This document shows positions 7,280 through 15,832 of a DNA stretch of 64,000 nt, piece after piece; position 1 is the stretch's first letter, and each line of letters starts with the position of its first letter. The stretch spans positions 310,001-374,000 of the forward strand of contig CAVPZG010000004.1 of the NCBI GenBank assembly GCA_963710205.1, in the 5' to 3' direction. The position numbers and the translations under genes were made by a program. The stretch is from Pacificimonas sp963710205. GTDB lineage: Bacteria > Pseudomonadota > Alphaproteobacteria > Sphingomonadales > Sphingomonadaceae. A model generated the notes under the pieces. That model was not told the origin of the DNA and searched no databases. It saw only the letters and a list, made by a program, of their open reading frames with translations.

Positions 7280-8331
7280 AGCGCCTCAACGATGGCGGTG
7301 CCCATTTGTGCCGTGGTCGCCGTTCCGCCGATGTCGCGCGTGCGTGTGCCGCCCGCGATGGCGGTCTCGACGGCGGCTTCAATGCGCGCGGCAGTAGCCT
7401 CGTCGTCAAAACTATGACGGAAGGCCATGGCAAGGCTCAGGATCGCCGCGGCGGGATTGGCAAGGCCGTGGCCCGCGATATCGGGCGCGCTTCCGTGAAT
7501 TGGCTCATAGAGGCCGGGTTTGCCCTCGTCGCCAAGCGCGGCGGAGGGGAGAAGGCCCAGCGAGCCGGTCAGCATCGCCGCCTCGTCGGACAGCATGTCC
7601 CCGAACAGGTTGTCGGTCAGGATCACGTCGAACTGTTTTGGGTTCTTGATGAGCTGCATGGCGCAATTGTCAGCGAGCATGTGGGTGAGCGTGACGTCGG
7701 CATAGGCTTCGGCGTGGAGTTTCGTAACCTCCTCTTTCCAGAGCAGACCCGCCTCCATGACGTTGGATTTTTCGACCGAGCATACTCGCCCGCCGCGTTT
7801 GCGCCCGATTTCGAACGCCGTGCGCGCGACGCGGTGGATTTCGCTGGTCGTATAGACCTGTGTGTTGATGCCGCGTCGCTGGCCATCTGGCAGAGTTTCG
7901 ATGCCGCGCGGCTGTCCGAAATATACGCCGCCGACCAGTTCGCGCACGAACATGATGTCCAGCCCCTCGACCAGCTCCCGCTTCAGGCTGCTGGCATCGG
8001 CCAGCGCCGCGAAGCAGCGGGCGGGGCGGAGGTTGGCATAGACCTGCATCGCCTCGCGCAGCCTGAGAAGGCCGGATTCCGGCCGGTTGTCATAGGGCTG
8101 ATCCGCCCATTGCGGACCGCCCACCGCGCCCATCAGCACGGCATCGGAAGCGAGTGCGCGGGCCAGCATCTCGTCGGTGATCGCCTTGCCATGCGCGTCG
8201 ATGCTCGCGCCGCCAAACGCACCCTCGGACACGTCGATGCCCGCCGCCAGCGCGTCCAGCAGCTTGCGGACTTCGCCAATGACTTCCGGGCCGATTCCGT
8301 CGCCGGGGAGGAGCAGCAGGTTGTGGCTCAT
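7276..8331 (-). CDS. leuB: 3-isopropylmalate dehydrogenase
   Basis: Oxidatively decarboxylates 3-isopropylmalate to 2-oxoisocaproate in leucine synthesis, using NAD. 351 residues, full length. Motifs: LLLPGDGIGPEV at the N-terminus, the substrate arginines around LRLREAMQVYANLRPAR, FVRELVGGVYFGQPR, and the metal-binding TDNLFGDMLSDEAAML; the adenosine-binding PIHGSAPDIAG follows. It overlaps leuD upstream (ATGA) and DUF502 downstream (GTGA). Confidence 0.98.
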   Translation of the reverse strand: MSHNLLLLPGDGIGPEVIGEVRKLLDALAAGIDVSEGAFGGASIDAHGKAITDEMLARALASDAVLMGAVGGPQWADQPYDNRPESGLLRLREAMQVYANLRPARCFAALADASSLKRELVEGLDIMFVRELVGGVYFGQPRGIETLPDGQRRGINTQVYTTSEIHRVARTAFEIGRKRGGRVCSVEKSNVMEAGLLWKEEVTKLHAEAYADVTLTHMLADNCAMQLIKNPKQFDVILTDNLFGDMLSDEAAMLTGSLGLLPSAALGDEGKPGLYEPIHGSAPDIAGHGLANPAAAILSLAMAFRHSFDDEATAARIEAAVETAIAGGTRTRDIGGTATTAQMGTAIVEAL

Positions 8332-8933
8332 CCCGCCCGCTCCGCCGCACCGCCAAGCCAGGGATAATGATCCGCCATGCGTGCCTCATGGCGGTCGATG
8401 GCGGGTGTCATCTGTTCGGTAAGGCCAATCTCGTCGAGGCCGTTCAGCAGGCAATGCTTGCGGAATGGATCGATTTCGAACGTGAACCTGTCCTGGAAGG
8501 GCGTGGTCACTGTCTGATTTTCCAGATCGACGGTGATCTCGTCTGTTTCCGCCACCTGCATCAGACGGTCGATCTGTTCCTGCGGCAGGGCGACGAGCAG
8601 GATGCCGTTCTTGAAGCTGTTGCCGGAAAAGATGTCCGCGAAGCTGGGCGCGATGATGCAGCGAAAGCCCATGTCACCCAGCGCCCAGGGGGCCTGCTCG
8701 CGGCTGGACCCGCAGCCGAAATTGTCGCCCGCGATCAGAATGGGTGCGCGGGCGTTGCGCGGCGTGTCGAAGATATTGTCAGGGTCGCCCTTGCGGATGG
8801 ATTCAAATGCGCCCTGCCCAAGGCCGGTGCGCGTGACACCCTTCAGATATTCCGCCGGAATGATGACGTCCGTATCGACATTCGATCGGCCAAAGGGAAC
8901 GGCGATGCCGGTGAGCGTGGTGAAGGGGGTCAT
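8328..8933 (-). CDS. leuD: 3-isopropylmalate dehydratase small subunit
   Basis: 201 residues. Partner of LeuC in the aconitase-type isomerisation of 2- to 3-isopropylmalate. The swivelling domain signature is clear: PFGRSNVDTDVIIPAEYLK near the start, then ILIAGDNFGCGSSREQAPWA and IIAPSFADIFSGNSFKNGIL. The start is the ATG at 8931-8933 (MTPFTTLTGIAVP), overlapping the stop of the GFA gene by 4 nt; an upstream extension in frame is not family-like. Separated from leuC by two GFA genes, an unusual arrangement. Confidence 0.97.
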   Translation of the reverse strand: MTPFTTLTGIAVPFGRSNVDTDVIIPAEYLKGVTRTGLGQGAFESIRKGDPDNIFDTPRNARAPILIAGDNFGCGSSREQAPWALGDMGFRCIIAPSFADIFSGNSFKNGILLVALPQEQIDRLMQVAETDEITVDLENQTVTTPFQDRFTFEIDPFRKHCLLNGLDEIGLTEQMTPAIDRHEARMADHYPWLGGAAERAG

Positions 8934-9313
8934 GCCTGCGGCTCCCGGTAATAGGTCCAGTCGCCTTCCCCGGACCATGCGCGGCCGTCGGGAAAGCGCG
9001 TTTCGATGCCGCCGAGGTCAGCGGGCGGGTAGAGGCGCATATTGACGCCTGTTACGTCCGCATCCTCGCTGACGGCCTCGAAGTGGGTCGTTGCGCCGCA
9101 GGCCGGACAGAAGTTTATCCTGGCCTTCGGATCGTCGCGGTCGCTGCGGGTGTAGGCCGAGGTCCGGCCGGAGACCTCGACTTCGGATCGCTTGTAATAG
9201 CCCCAGAGCGCACCCGCTTTCATGCAAAGCGAGCAATTGCAGTCGAACATATAGGCGGGGCGACGGGCCGGTGTGACGGTGACCGCGCCGCAGTGGCAGG
9301 TGGCGGGGGTCAC
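8930..9313 (-). CDS. GFA-family zinc protein, copy 1 of a tandem pair in the leu operon
   Basis: 127 residues. GFA (glutathione-dependent formaldehyde-activating-like) proteins have a zinc ribbon fold; many are uncharacterised carbon-sulfur lyase-like enzymes. Zinc ligands are visible as CHCG, CNCSLCMKAG and FCPACGATTH. The GTG at 9311-9313 is chosen because it overlaps the preceding stop as GTGA, matching all other junctions of this operon; the longer ATG start at 9361 would add 16 residues over the neighbour. It resembles copy 2 (shared CSLC-KAG-WGY and CGATTH blocks), which suggests tandem duplication. Confidence 0.85.
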   Translation of the reverse strand: MTPATCHCGAVTVTPARRPAYMFDCNCSLCMKAGALWGYYKRSEVEVSGRTSAYTRSDRDDPKARINFCPACGATTHFEAVSEDADVTGVNMRLYPPADLGGIETRFPDGRAWSGEGDWTYYREPQA

Positions 9314-9732
9314 CGGCGCATGTCCCGCGTCCAGACTATGGGCGGACGGCGATCGGTCCACGCCGTGCCGGGGACATGATCGCGGCCCTCCTCAAACCTA
9401 AGGGTCATGCCCACGCGCAGAGTGTCGGGAAACAGGTTCATATTGACGGCCATGCGATCCTCGCCCGCATGTTCCGGCAGCAGTTCCCAGTGTGTCGTCG
9501 CGCCGCAATGGCCGCAAAATCCCACGGCAATCCACGGATCGGGATGATCGTCGCGCCGATAGCGCCGGTAGCCGCCCTCGATGGTGACCTCCGACGCAGG
9601 CAGGTAGCCCCAGACGACGCCCGCTTTCGTGCACAGGCTACAGTCGCAGTCGGTCATTTCGCGCGGCTGTGCGGCGAGCGTCAGGCGGATACGGCCGCAG
9701 TGGCAGCTGCCACGCCGGTCTCCGGCGGTCAC
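9310..9732 (-). CDS. GFA-family zinc protein, copy 2 of a tandem pair in the leu operon
   Basis: 140 residues with the same zinc-ligand layout as its neighbour: SCHCGRIRL, CDCSLCTKAGVVWGY and FCGHCGATTHWE. The start is GTG at 9730-9732, overlapping the leuC stop by 4 nt, so it is translated from the leuC transcript. Its reaction is unknown; placement between the two isopropylmalate isomerase subunits invites, but does not prove, a role tied to that pathway or to thiol/aldehyde handling. Confidence 0.87.
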   Translation of the reverse strand: MTAGDRRGSCHCGRIRLTLAAQPREMTDCDCSLCTKAGVVWGYLPASEVTIEGGYRRYRRDDHPDPWIAVGFCGHCGATTHWELLPEHAGEDRMAVNMNLFPDTLRVGMTLRFEEGRDHVPGTAWTDRRPPIVWTRDMRR

Positions 9733-11144
9733 GTCATCAGCTCCCGCACGTCAGTGATCCGGCCGGTGACGGCGGCGGCGGCGGCCATGGCGGGGCTCAT
9801 CAAGTGCGTGCGCGCGCCCGGCCCCTGCCTGCCGACGAAGTTGCGGTTTGACGTGGAGGCGCAGCGTTCGCCGGGGGGTACCTTGTCCGGGTTCATGCCG
9901 AGGCAGGCGGAGCAGCCGGGTTCCCGCCATTCAAAGCCTGCATCGATGAAGATGCGGTCGAGGCCCTCGGCCTCGGCCTCGGCCTTCACGCGGCCCGAAC
10001 CCGGGACGATCATCACCTGCTTGACGCCGTCCGCCCGGTGGCGGCCCTTCGCGACCTTCGCCGCCTCGCGCAGATCCTCGATGCGGGCATTGGTGCAGCT
10101 GCCGACGAAGACATGCTCGACCGCGATATCGGTCAGCTTCGTGCCCGGGGTCAGACCGAGATAGTCGAGCGATTTCGCGGCGGCGGCGCGCTTCGAGGCG
10201 TCCGCGAAACTGGCGGGGTCGGGAACACTGCCTGTGACGGGAAGGACGTCCTCGGGGCTGGTGCCCCATGTCACCTGCGGCGCGATTTCGGCGGCGTCGA
10301 GCGTGACGTCCCGGTCGAATCGCGCACCTTCGTCAGTGGGAAGCGTCTTCCAGTAGGCGAGCGCCCTCTCCCAGTTCTCGCCCTTCGGCGCCCGGTCGCG
10401 GCCCTCGACATAGGCATATGTTACGTCGTCGGGTGCGACCATACCTGCCCGCGCCCCGCCTTCGATGGCCATGTTACACAGCGTCATGCGCCCCTCCATC
10501 GACAGCGCGCGGATGGCGGACCCGCGATATTCGATGACGTGACCCGTGCCGCCCGCCGTGCCTGTCTTGCCAATAATGGCGAGCGTTACGTCCTTGGCGG
10601 TGACGCCGAAGCCGAGTTCGCCCTCGACGGTCACGCTCATGGCCCTTGGCTGCCGCAGCAGAAGCGTCTGCGTAGCGAGGACATGCTCAACCTCGCTCGC
10701 GCCGATGCCAAAGGCGAGCGCGCCGAACGCGCCGTGCGTCGCCGTATGGCTGTCGCCGCAGACCATGGTGACACCGGGCAGCGTGAAGCCCTGTTCCGGT
10801 CCGATGATGTGAACGATGCCCTGGTCCCGCGCGGTCATCTCGATATGCTCGATGCCGAAAGCTTTGCAGTTCCTGGCGAGCGTCTCGACCTGCAGCGCGC
10901 TGGCCGGGTCGGCGATGGGGCTGCCCCGGTTTGTGGTGGGCACATTATGGTCGGGAACGGCGAGCGTCAGGTCGGGGCGGCGGACAGGACGGCCCACCAG
11001 TCGCAGGCTTTCGAACGCCTGCGGGGTCGTCACTTCGTGGATCAGATGCCTGTCGATATAAATGAGGCAGGTGCCGTCGTCACGCCGCTCCACGACATGA
11101 GCGTCCCAGATTTTCTCGAAAAGTGTGCGCGGTTTGGATGCCAT
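9729..11144 (-). CDS. leuC: 3-isopropylmalate dehydratase large subunit
   Basis: 471 residues, full length. Aconitase-family [4Fe-4S] enzyme working with LeuD. Features: DRHLIHEVTTPQAFE near the N-terminus, VVCGDSHTATHGAFGALAFG, the cluster cysteines in FVGSCTNARIEDLR and CSACLGMNPD, and SNRNFVGRQG at the C-terminus. It is the first gene of the leuC-GFA-GFA-leuD-leuB-DUF502 set. leuA is not in the window. Confidence 0.98.
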   Translation of the reverse strand: MASKPRTLFEKIWDAHVVERRDDGTCLIYIDRHLIHEVTTPQAFESLRLVGRPVRRPDLTLAVPDHNVPTTNRGSPIADPASALQVETLARNCKAFGIEHIEMTARDQGIVHIIGPEQGFTLPGVTMVCGDSHTATHGAFGALAFGIGASEVEHVLATQTLLLRQPRAMSVTVEGELGFGVTAKDVTLAIIGKTGTAGGTGHVIEYRGSAIRALSMEGRMTLCNMAIEGGARAGMVAPDDVTYAYVEGRDRAPKGENWERALAYWKTLPTDEGARFDRDVTLDAAEIAPQVTWGTSPEDVLPVTGSVPDPASFADASKRAAAAKSLDYLGLTPGTKLTDIAVEHVFVGSCTNARIEDLREAAKVAKGRHRADGVKQVMIVPGSGRVKAEAEAEGLDRIFIDAGFEWREPGCSACLGMNPDKVPPGERCASTSNRNFVGRQGPGARTHLMSPAMAAAAAVTGRITDVRELMT

Positions 11145-11232
11145 GGGCGGTTAGTGGCGCGGGCGGGGGGCGAAATCAAGCGGACATCAGCGCCGCTGTT
11201 GCAGCAGCGGCAACAGGCCGTAGAGCATAGTC

Positions 11233-12000
11233 ATGCTTCTGCTTCCCGCCCTGTTCGGTATGCTGGCCGGTATGTTGATCGGCAGTTTCATCGGCGTCGT
11301 CGGTGAACGCTGGCCGGCGGGTGAACAGGCCGTACGCGGACGGTCGCGCTGCGATGCCTGCGGGCGGACCCTGCGTGCCCGCGAACTGGTTCCCATTGTC
11401 AGCTATGTGATTCAGGGCGGCAGGTGCCGAGGCTGCGATGCCGGCATTCCCTGGCGGTTGCCCTTGGTGGAAATGGCGGCGTCCTTGATCGGTGCGGCGG
11501 TGTTCGGGCTGGCGGACATGCCGCTCGGTCTGCTTTGGGCGGGGTTTGGCTGGACGCTTCTGGCGCTCGCCTATCTTGATGCGCGCGCGCTGTGGCTGCC
11601 GGACCGGCTGACCTATCCGCTGATCGCCGCCGGTCTTGCGGTGGGCGTCTTGAAAGGAGCGGCCCTGCTTGCCTTGACCGGCGCAGCCATTGGCTGGGCC
11701 AGCCTTTTCCTGACGGCGGCGGCATATAAGTTTCTGCGCGGACGAAAGGGTCTGGGCGGCGGCGACCCGAAACTGTTCGCGGGCATTGGTGCGTGGCTGG
11801 GGCCGGGGGCTTTGCCGCTGGTGTTGCTGATTGCCGCGCTATGCGGTCTCCTCATCGCGGCGGCCATGAAGCTTGCGGGGCGTGAGGTTCGCGGCGCGAC
11901 GAAACTGCCGTTCGGAACGCTTCTGGCGCTGGGCGTTGTGGGCGAGAGGCTTTTCGCCCTCCTTTATGGGCCGCCCGCCTTCAGCATTCCGCTGTCCTGA
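11233..12000 (+). CDS. pilD: Prepilin peptidase (type IV leader peptidase)
   Basis: 255 residues, polytopic inner-membrane aspartyl protease that cleaves and N-methylates prepilin-like proteins. The N-terminal methylase domain has the two CxxC pairs (CDAC and CRGC). The two catalytic aspartates are in YLDARALWLPDRL and GGGDPKLFAGIGAWLG. About eight hydrophobic segments are present. Likely processes the GspG/GspH pseudopilins encoded some 38 kb away. It converges with the CysQ-like gene and overlaps its last 37 nt. Confidence 0.93.
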   Translation: MLLLPALFGMLAGMLIGSFIGVVGERWPAGEQAVRGRSRCDACGRTLRARELVPIVSYVIQGGRCRGCDAGIPWRLPLVEMAASLIGAAVFGLADMPLGLLWAGFGWTLLALAYLDARALWLPDRLTYPLIAAGLAVGVLKGAALLALTGAAIGWASLFLTAAAYKFLRGRKGLGGGDPKLFAGIGAWLGPGALPLVLLIAALCGLLIAAAMKLAGREVRGATKLPFGTLLALGVVGERLFALLYGPPAFSIPLS

Positions 12001-12716
12001 GCGATCCCGATGATCTGCGCCGCGCGGGCAGGATGGCAGATCAGAAGGTCGGGCGTGATGACATCTGCCCGGTTGTAGTGGAGCGGGCTGCCGTCCAGCC
12101 GTGAGCAGTGCAGTCCGGCCGCCCTTGCAACGGCCACCGGCGCGCAGTTGTCCCATTCGGACTGCGCGCCTGAATGCACATAGGCGTCCGCCTCGCCCAG
12201 GATCACGGCGGCGGCCTTTGCGCCGGCAGAGCCCATTCTGAGAACATCGCCGCCCAGTCTGTCCGCGACATGCAGCGCAACGGGCGCTGCGCGGCTGCGG
12301 CTGGTGATGACGCGCGGGGGCCTTGCTTCTGCCCCTAGCGGCGGCGGTTGATCCGACCTCAGGACGATATTGCGCGCCGGAACGGCAACGGCGCCAAGCG
12401 CGGCTTCGCCGTCAATGCAGAGCGCGATATGCACGGCCCAGTCATCCCGTCCTGCGCGAAATTCCCGCGTGCCGTCCAGCGGATCGATGACCCACAGCCT
12501 GCGCATGCCGATGCGAGATGGATCATCGACGCTCTCTTCCGACAGGATTGCATCGTCAGGCCTTGCGTCGCGCAGGGCCGCGATAATCAGGTCATTGGCG
12601 CGCGCGTCGCCCGCATCGCCGAGCGCATGGCCCGACAGCCCGGACGATGCGCGCAGATCGACGAGAAGTGCGCCTGCCTGAGCGGCGAGGTCGGCGGCCA
12701 GATCTGCATCGGTCAT
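11964..12716 (-). CDS. cysQ: Inositol-monophosphatase-family phosphatase, probable 3'(2'),5'-bisphosphate nucleotidase
   Basis: 250 residues. The Li-sensitive phosphatase motifs are present: SEESVDD (metal), WVIDPLDGTREF (metal and catalysis) and SEWDNCAPVAVARAAGL (third metal aspartate). The REF following DGT and the overall length favour CysQ, which degrades PAP formed in sulfate assimilation, over inositol monophosphatase; this is an inference. The start is ATG 12714-12716 (MTDADLAADL); upstream codons in frame look non-coding. Overlaps the 3' end of the prepilin peptidase gene. Confidence 0.85.
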   Translation of the reverse strand: MTDADLAADLAAQAGALLVDLRASSGLSGHALGDAGDARANDLIIAALRDARPDDAILSEESVDDPSRIGMRRLWVIDPLDGTREFRAGRDDWAVHIALCIDGEAALGAVAVPARNIVLRSDQPPPLGAEARPPRVITSRSRAAPVALHVADRLGGDVLRMGSAGAKAAAVILGEADAYVHSGAQSEWDNCAPVAVARAAGLHCSRLDGSPLHYNRADVITPDLLICHPARAAQIIGIAQDSGMLKAGGP

Positions 12717-12838
12717 CTTGCCGTCTTCGCGGAGCCCTGCCGCACGGGTCAAGCCGCGAGTCGCCCCGGCCCTCGCCTTTTGACAGGCTGGACGCTCAGT
12801 CGCCTGCCGCCTAGCCATGGGTGCGAAGGAGACTGGCC

Positions 12839-13642
12839 GTGTCAAAACGATTCGAGGGCAAATCCATCATCGTGACCGGCGCGGGGTCCGGCATCGGGCG
12901 CGCCTCGGCGCGGCTGTTCGCGGAAGCGGGCGCCAAGGTTCTGGTCTGCGACAGGACGGAGGCCGCTCTCGATACAGCGGAAGCGATCAAGGCTGCGGGC
13001 GGGATCGCGGTGGCCGAGGTGATGGATGTTGCCGTCGAAAGCGAGGTCGAGGACATGGTGGCTGCCGCCGTCCGTCTGCACGGCGGACTGGACGTGGTTT
13101 TCGCCAATGCGGGAATCTCCGGCGGCCGCGAATCGGTCCTTGAGGCGGACGAGACCCTTTGGGCGGAGGTGCTGCGCGTAAATCTGATCGGGCCCGCCCT
13201 CGCCATCAAATATGCCGCGCCCGTCATGGTGGACGCGGGCGGCGGCGCAATCATCTGCACGGCGTCGGTCGCAGGCATCAATTCCGGCGCCGGGAGCGCG
13301 CATTATTCAGCGTCAAAGGCGGGTGTGATGAGTCTGGTCAAAACATCGGCACAGCAGCTGTCGGGGTCGGGCGTGCGCGTCAACGCCATTTGTCCCGGCG
13401 TCATCGAAACGGGCATGACGAAGCCCGTGTTCGACTATGCCCGTGAGGCCGGTAAACTCGAAAAGATCGGCCAGCTGAACCCGCTGAAACGCGCCGCCCA
13501 GCCTGAGGAAATTGCGACCGTTGCCATGTTCCTTGCATCTGACGATGCCTCATATGTGAATGGCCAGAGCATCGCGGTCGATGGTGGCCTCTCTTCCTCG
13601 CATCCCGTGACACGGCAGCTCTACGGGCAGGTGGCGGTATGA
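12839..13642 (+). CDS. SDR-family oxidoreductase
   Basis: 267 residues, classical short-chain dehydrogenase. TGAGSGIGRA for NAD(P), the FANAGISGG motif, Ser in CTASVAG, and the YSASKAG Tyr/Lys pair are all present; VRVNAICPG follows. The start is a GTG at 12839, with AAGGAG about seven bases upstream. It overlaps the thioesterase gene (ATGA) and begins the lipid/acyl-CoA gene set that runs to about 22.7 kb. The C-terminal GGLSSSHPV is typical; substrate unknown. Confidence 0.92.
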   Translation: MSKRFEGKSIIVTGAGSGIGRASARLFAEAGAKVLVCDRTEAALDTAEAIKAAGGIAVAEVMDVAVESEVEDMVAAAVRLHGGLDVVFANAGISGGRESVLEADETLWAEVLRVNLIGPALAIKYAAPVMVDAGGGAIICTASVAGINSGAGSAHYSASKAGVMSLVKTSAQQLSGSGVRVNAICPGVIETGMTKPVFDYAREAGKLEKIGQLNPLKRAAQPEEIATVAMFLASDDASYVNGQSIAVDGGLSSSHPVTRQLYGQVAV

Positions 13643-14415
13643 GCCTCCTTAAAATCCTGGCCGCGCGCGAACCTCGGGATCGCGGCTTTCGTGCCACTAT
13701 TCCCGATGACTGGTTGCAGGGCCGTACAGCCTATGGAGGTTTGTCAGCGGCGCTGGCCTATGAAGCGGCGAAGGACGCGGACGCGGACCTGCCGCCGCTA
13801 CGTTCGGCGCAGGTCAGCTTCATCGGACCGCTGGCAGGTCCCGTCACGGTGATGGCCAAGATGCAGCGGCGCGGCAAGAACGCGGTCTTTGTGGCGGCGG
13901 AGGTCCACGGCGAATCTGGTCTGGGTCTAGCGGCGACCTTTGTCTTCATGCGGGCGATGGACAGCCATGTCCAACTGACGGAGGGCGGCGGCGCGCCGAT
14001 TTCATCACCACCGGGGCCTGCCCGACCCGTCGAACAGGAGGGTGCCCCGGGCTTTTTGCATCATTTTGACATTGCTCAGGTCGATGACTGGCCGGACCGG
14101 TCGCGCGCCGACACGCTGCGCTGGTTTCGGCCAAGGGACCGCGAGGGGATGGACCCGATGACCGAAATGATGCTGGTCGGTGACGGCCTGCCGCCTGCCG
14201 CCATGGCGCTGATGACGAAGCCGGCTCCGATCTCCTCGCTGACGTGGATCTACAATATCCTGACGCCCACCCCGGCGAGCGAAGACGGCTGGTGGCTGCT
14301 GCGCGCGACGTCGGACCATATCGAAAACGGCTGCACCAGCCAGGACATGAGCGTTTGGAACGCGGACGGCAGCCTGGTTGCACGCGGAATGCAATCGATC
14401 GCGTTGTTCGGGTGA
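13639..14415 (+). CDS. Acyl-CoA thioesterase family protein (double hot-dog)
   Basis: 258 residues, twice the hot-dog domain length, as in TesB-like thioesterases. The first domain starts with WLQGRTAYGGLSAALAY, and the second carries MTEMMLVGDGLPPAAM and SLTWIYNIL, then NGCTSQDMSVWNADGSLVA. These hydrolyse acyl-CoA to free acid and CoA. Overlap of 4 nt with the SDR gene implies coupled expression. The exact chain-length preference cannot be read from the sequence. Confidence 0.87.
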   Translation: MSLLKILAAREPRDRGFRATIPDDWLQGRTAYGGLSAALAYEAAKDADADLPPLRSAQVSFIGPLAGPVTVMAKMQRRGKNAVFVAAEVHGESGLGLAATFVFMRAMDSHVQLTEGGGAPISSPPGPARPVEQEGAPGFLHHFDIAQVDDWPDRSRADTLRWFRPRDREGMDPMTEMMLVGDGLPPAAMALMTKPAPISSLTWIYNILTPTPASEDGWWLLRATSDHIENGCTSQDMSVWNADGSLVARGMQSIALFG

Positions 14416-14512
14416 GGGATTGTGTGCCGCCAAAAGCTGTCACGGCCGCGCATGCGGGGGGCCAACTCCGCTTGATGTTGGAAAATCCTTTGCAAATCGT
14501 CAGCATCGAGCA

Positions 14513-14542
14513 TGAACCGGTTCCCGTCTGCGCGGGAATGAC
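14513..14542. repeat. Short palindromic intergenic element
   Basis: TTCCCG (14521-14526), six-base loop, CGGGAA (14533-14538), followed by TGACAA. The form 'TTCCCG..CGGGAATGAC' resembles the dispersed palindromic elements common between sphingomonad genes, and a related element occurs at about 20.48 kb. It lies just before the serine hydrolase gene and could overlap its translation start region. Confidence 0.45.
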
Positions 14543-14545
14543 AAA

Positions 14546-15787
14546 ATGGGAAAAATCACGCGCATGAACATCACTGATCCCGGCAAGCATGGCTTCGACG
14601 TCACGCGTCTGAAACGCGCCGACAGCTTCCTGAAGGAAAAATATATCGATACCGGGCGCTTTCCCGGAACGCAGCTGCTGATCAGTCGCAATGGCGAGGC
14701 GATTCATTTTTCCACGCAAGGGTCGCTGCGCGAGGATGGCGAGGATCTGCGCGAGGATAGCCTGTTCCGCATCGCGTCGATGACGAAACCCATCACGTCC
14801 GTCGCCTTCATGTCTTTGTTCGAGGAGGGCAGGGTCCAGCTCGATACGCCGGTTGCGAAGGTGCTGCCCGAATTCGGGGATGTGGGCGTTCTGGCGGGCG
14901 GCGGTGCCGGTGTTCCGTTCCTGACGGAACCCGTGAAGCGACCGATGCAGATGGTCGACCTGCTGCGGCACACGGCGGGCCTGACCTATAGTTTCCAACA
15001 CAAGAGCGCCGTCGACCATGCGCACCGAGAGTTGAAACTGGAAAACATCCAGGGCGGCTATGACCTCGATGGCTTCGTTCGCGAACTCGGCAAGCTGCCG
15101 CTGGAGTTTTCGCCTGGCGAGGCGTGGAATTATTCCGTCGCAACCGATGTCCTCGGCGCGGTGGTGCAGCGGTTGGCGGACAGGCCGCTGGACGACGTCT
15201 TCGCGGAACGGATTTTCGCGCCGCTGGGAATGATCGACACCGGCTTCTACGCGCCGAAGGAAAAGCATGACCGCCTGCCGGATTGCTGGTTCTATGAGCC
15301 GGGCAAGGGCAGAAAGCTGATGGATTCCCGCAAGAAAAGCGCATGGGGCGCAAAGCCCACACTGCTTTCCGGCGGCGGCGGCCTCGTGTCGACCAGCGAG
15401 GATTATCACCGCTTTGCGAGCATGATGCTTTCCGGCGGCGGCCCGGTCCTGTCACCAAAGACCGTCGCCCTGATGACCACGAACCACCTGCCGGGCGGCG
15501 TCGACCTGACGCAGATCTCGCGTTCACTCTTTTCCGAGGCGAACAATGCCGGCGTCGGCTTCGGCCTCGGTTTTTCCGTCACGATGGATCCGCACAGGAC
15601 GCTGGTTCCAGGCAGCGTTGGCGAGTTTGGCTGGGGCGGCTATTTCTCGACGGCGCTGATGATCGACCCGCTTGAGAAGCTGATCATCATCTTCATGACG
15701 CAGGTCGGCCCGTCGATGCAGTATAATGTCCGGCGAGAGCTGAAGACGATGATCTACAGCGCCATGACTGACAGTTACGCAGTCTGA
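14546..15787 (+). CDS. Serine hydrolase of the class C beta-lactamase/esterase family
   Basis: 413 residues. The SxxK nucleophile motif is in RIASMTKPITS, and YSVATD supplies the Tyr of the YxN-like motif; the third motif lies in the C-terminal region near LVPGSVGEFGWGG. No signal peptide is seen, so it is probably a cytoplasmic esterase (EstB-like) rather than a resistance beta-lactamase. Start is uncertain: ATG 14546 or ATG 14564 (MNITDPGKHGFDV); both have weak ribosome-binding sites. It lies in the acyl-CoA gene set. Confidence 0.88.
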   Translation: MGKITRMNITDPGKHGFDVTRLKRADSFLKEKYIDTGRFPGTQLLISRNGEAIHFSTQGSLREDGEDLREDSLFRIASMTKPITSVAFMSLFEEGRVQLDTPVAKVLPEFGDVGVLAGGGAGVPFLTEPVKRPMQMVDLLRHTAGLTYSFQHKSAVDHAHRELKLENIQGGYDLDGFVRELGKLPLEFSPGEAWNYSVATDVLGAVVQRLADRPLDDVFAERIFAPLGMIDTGFYAPKEKHDRLPDCWFYEPGKGRKLMDSRKKSAWGAKPTLLSGGGGLVSTSEDYHRFASMMLSGGGPVLSPKTVALMTTNHLPGGVDLTQISRSLFSEANNAGVGFGLGFSVTMDPHRTLVPGSVGEFGWGGYFSTALMIDPLEKLIIIFMTQVGPSMQYNVRRELKTMIYSAMTDSYAV

Positions 15788-15832
15788 CTGCGCCCGCTAA
15801 TGTTCACATAATCATTCATCTGGAGACGACCT

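Noticed and set aside
10038..11306. 422-codon plus-strand frame opposite leuC
   Set aside because: Antisense shadow of a gene with all LeuC motifs.
13946..15409. 487-codon minus-strand frame over the thioesterase and serine hydrolase genes
   Set aside because: It spans two well supported plus-strand genes and has no domain.
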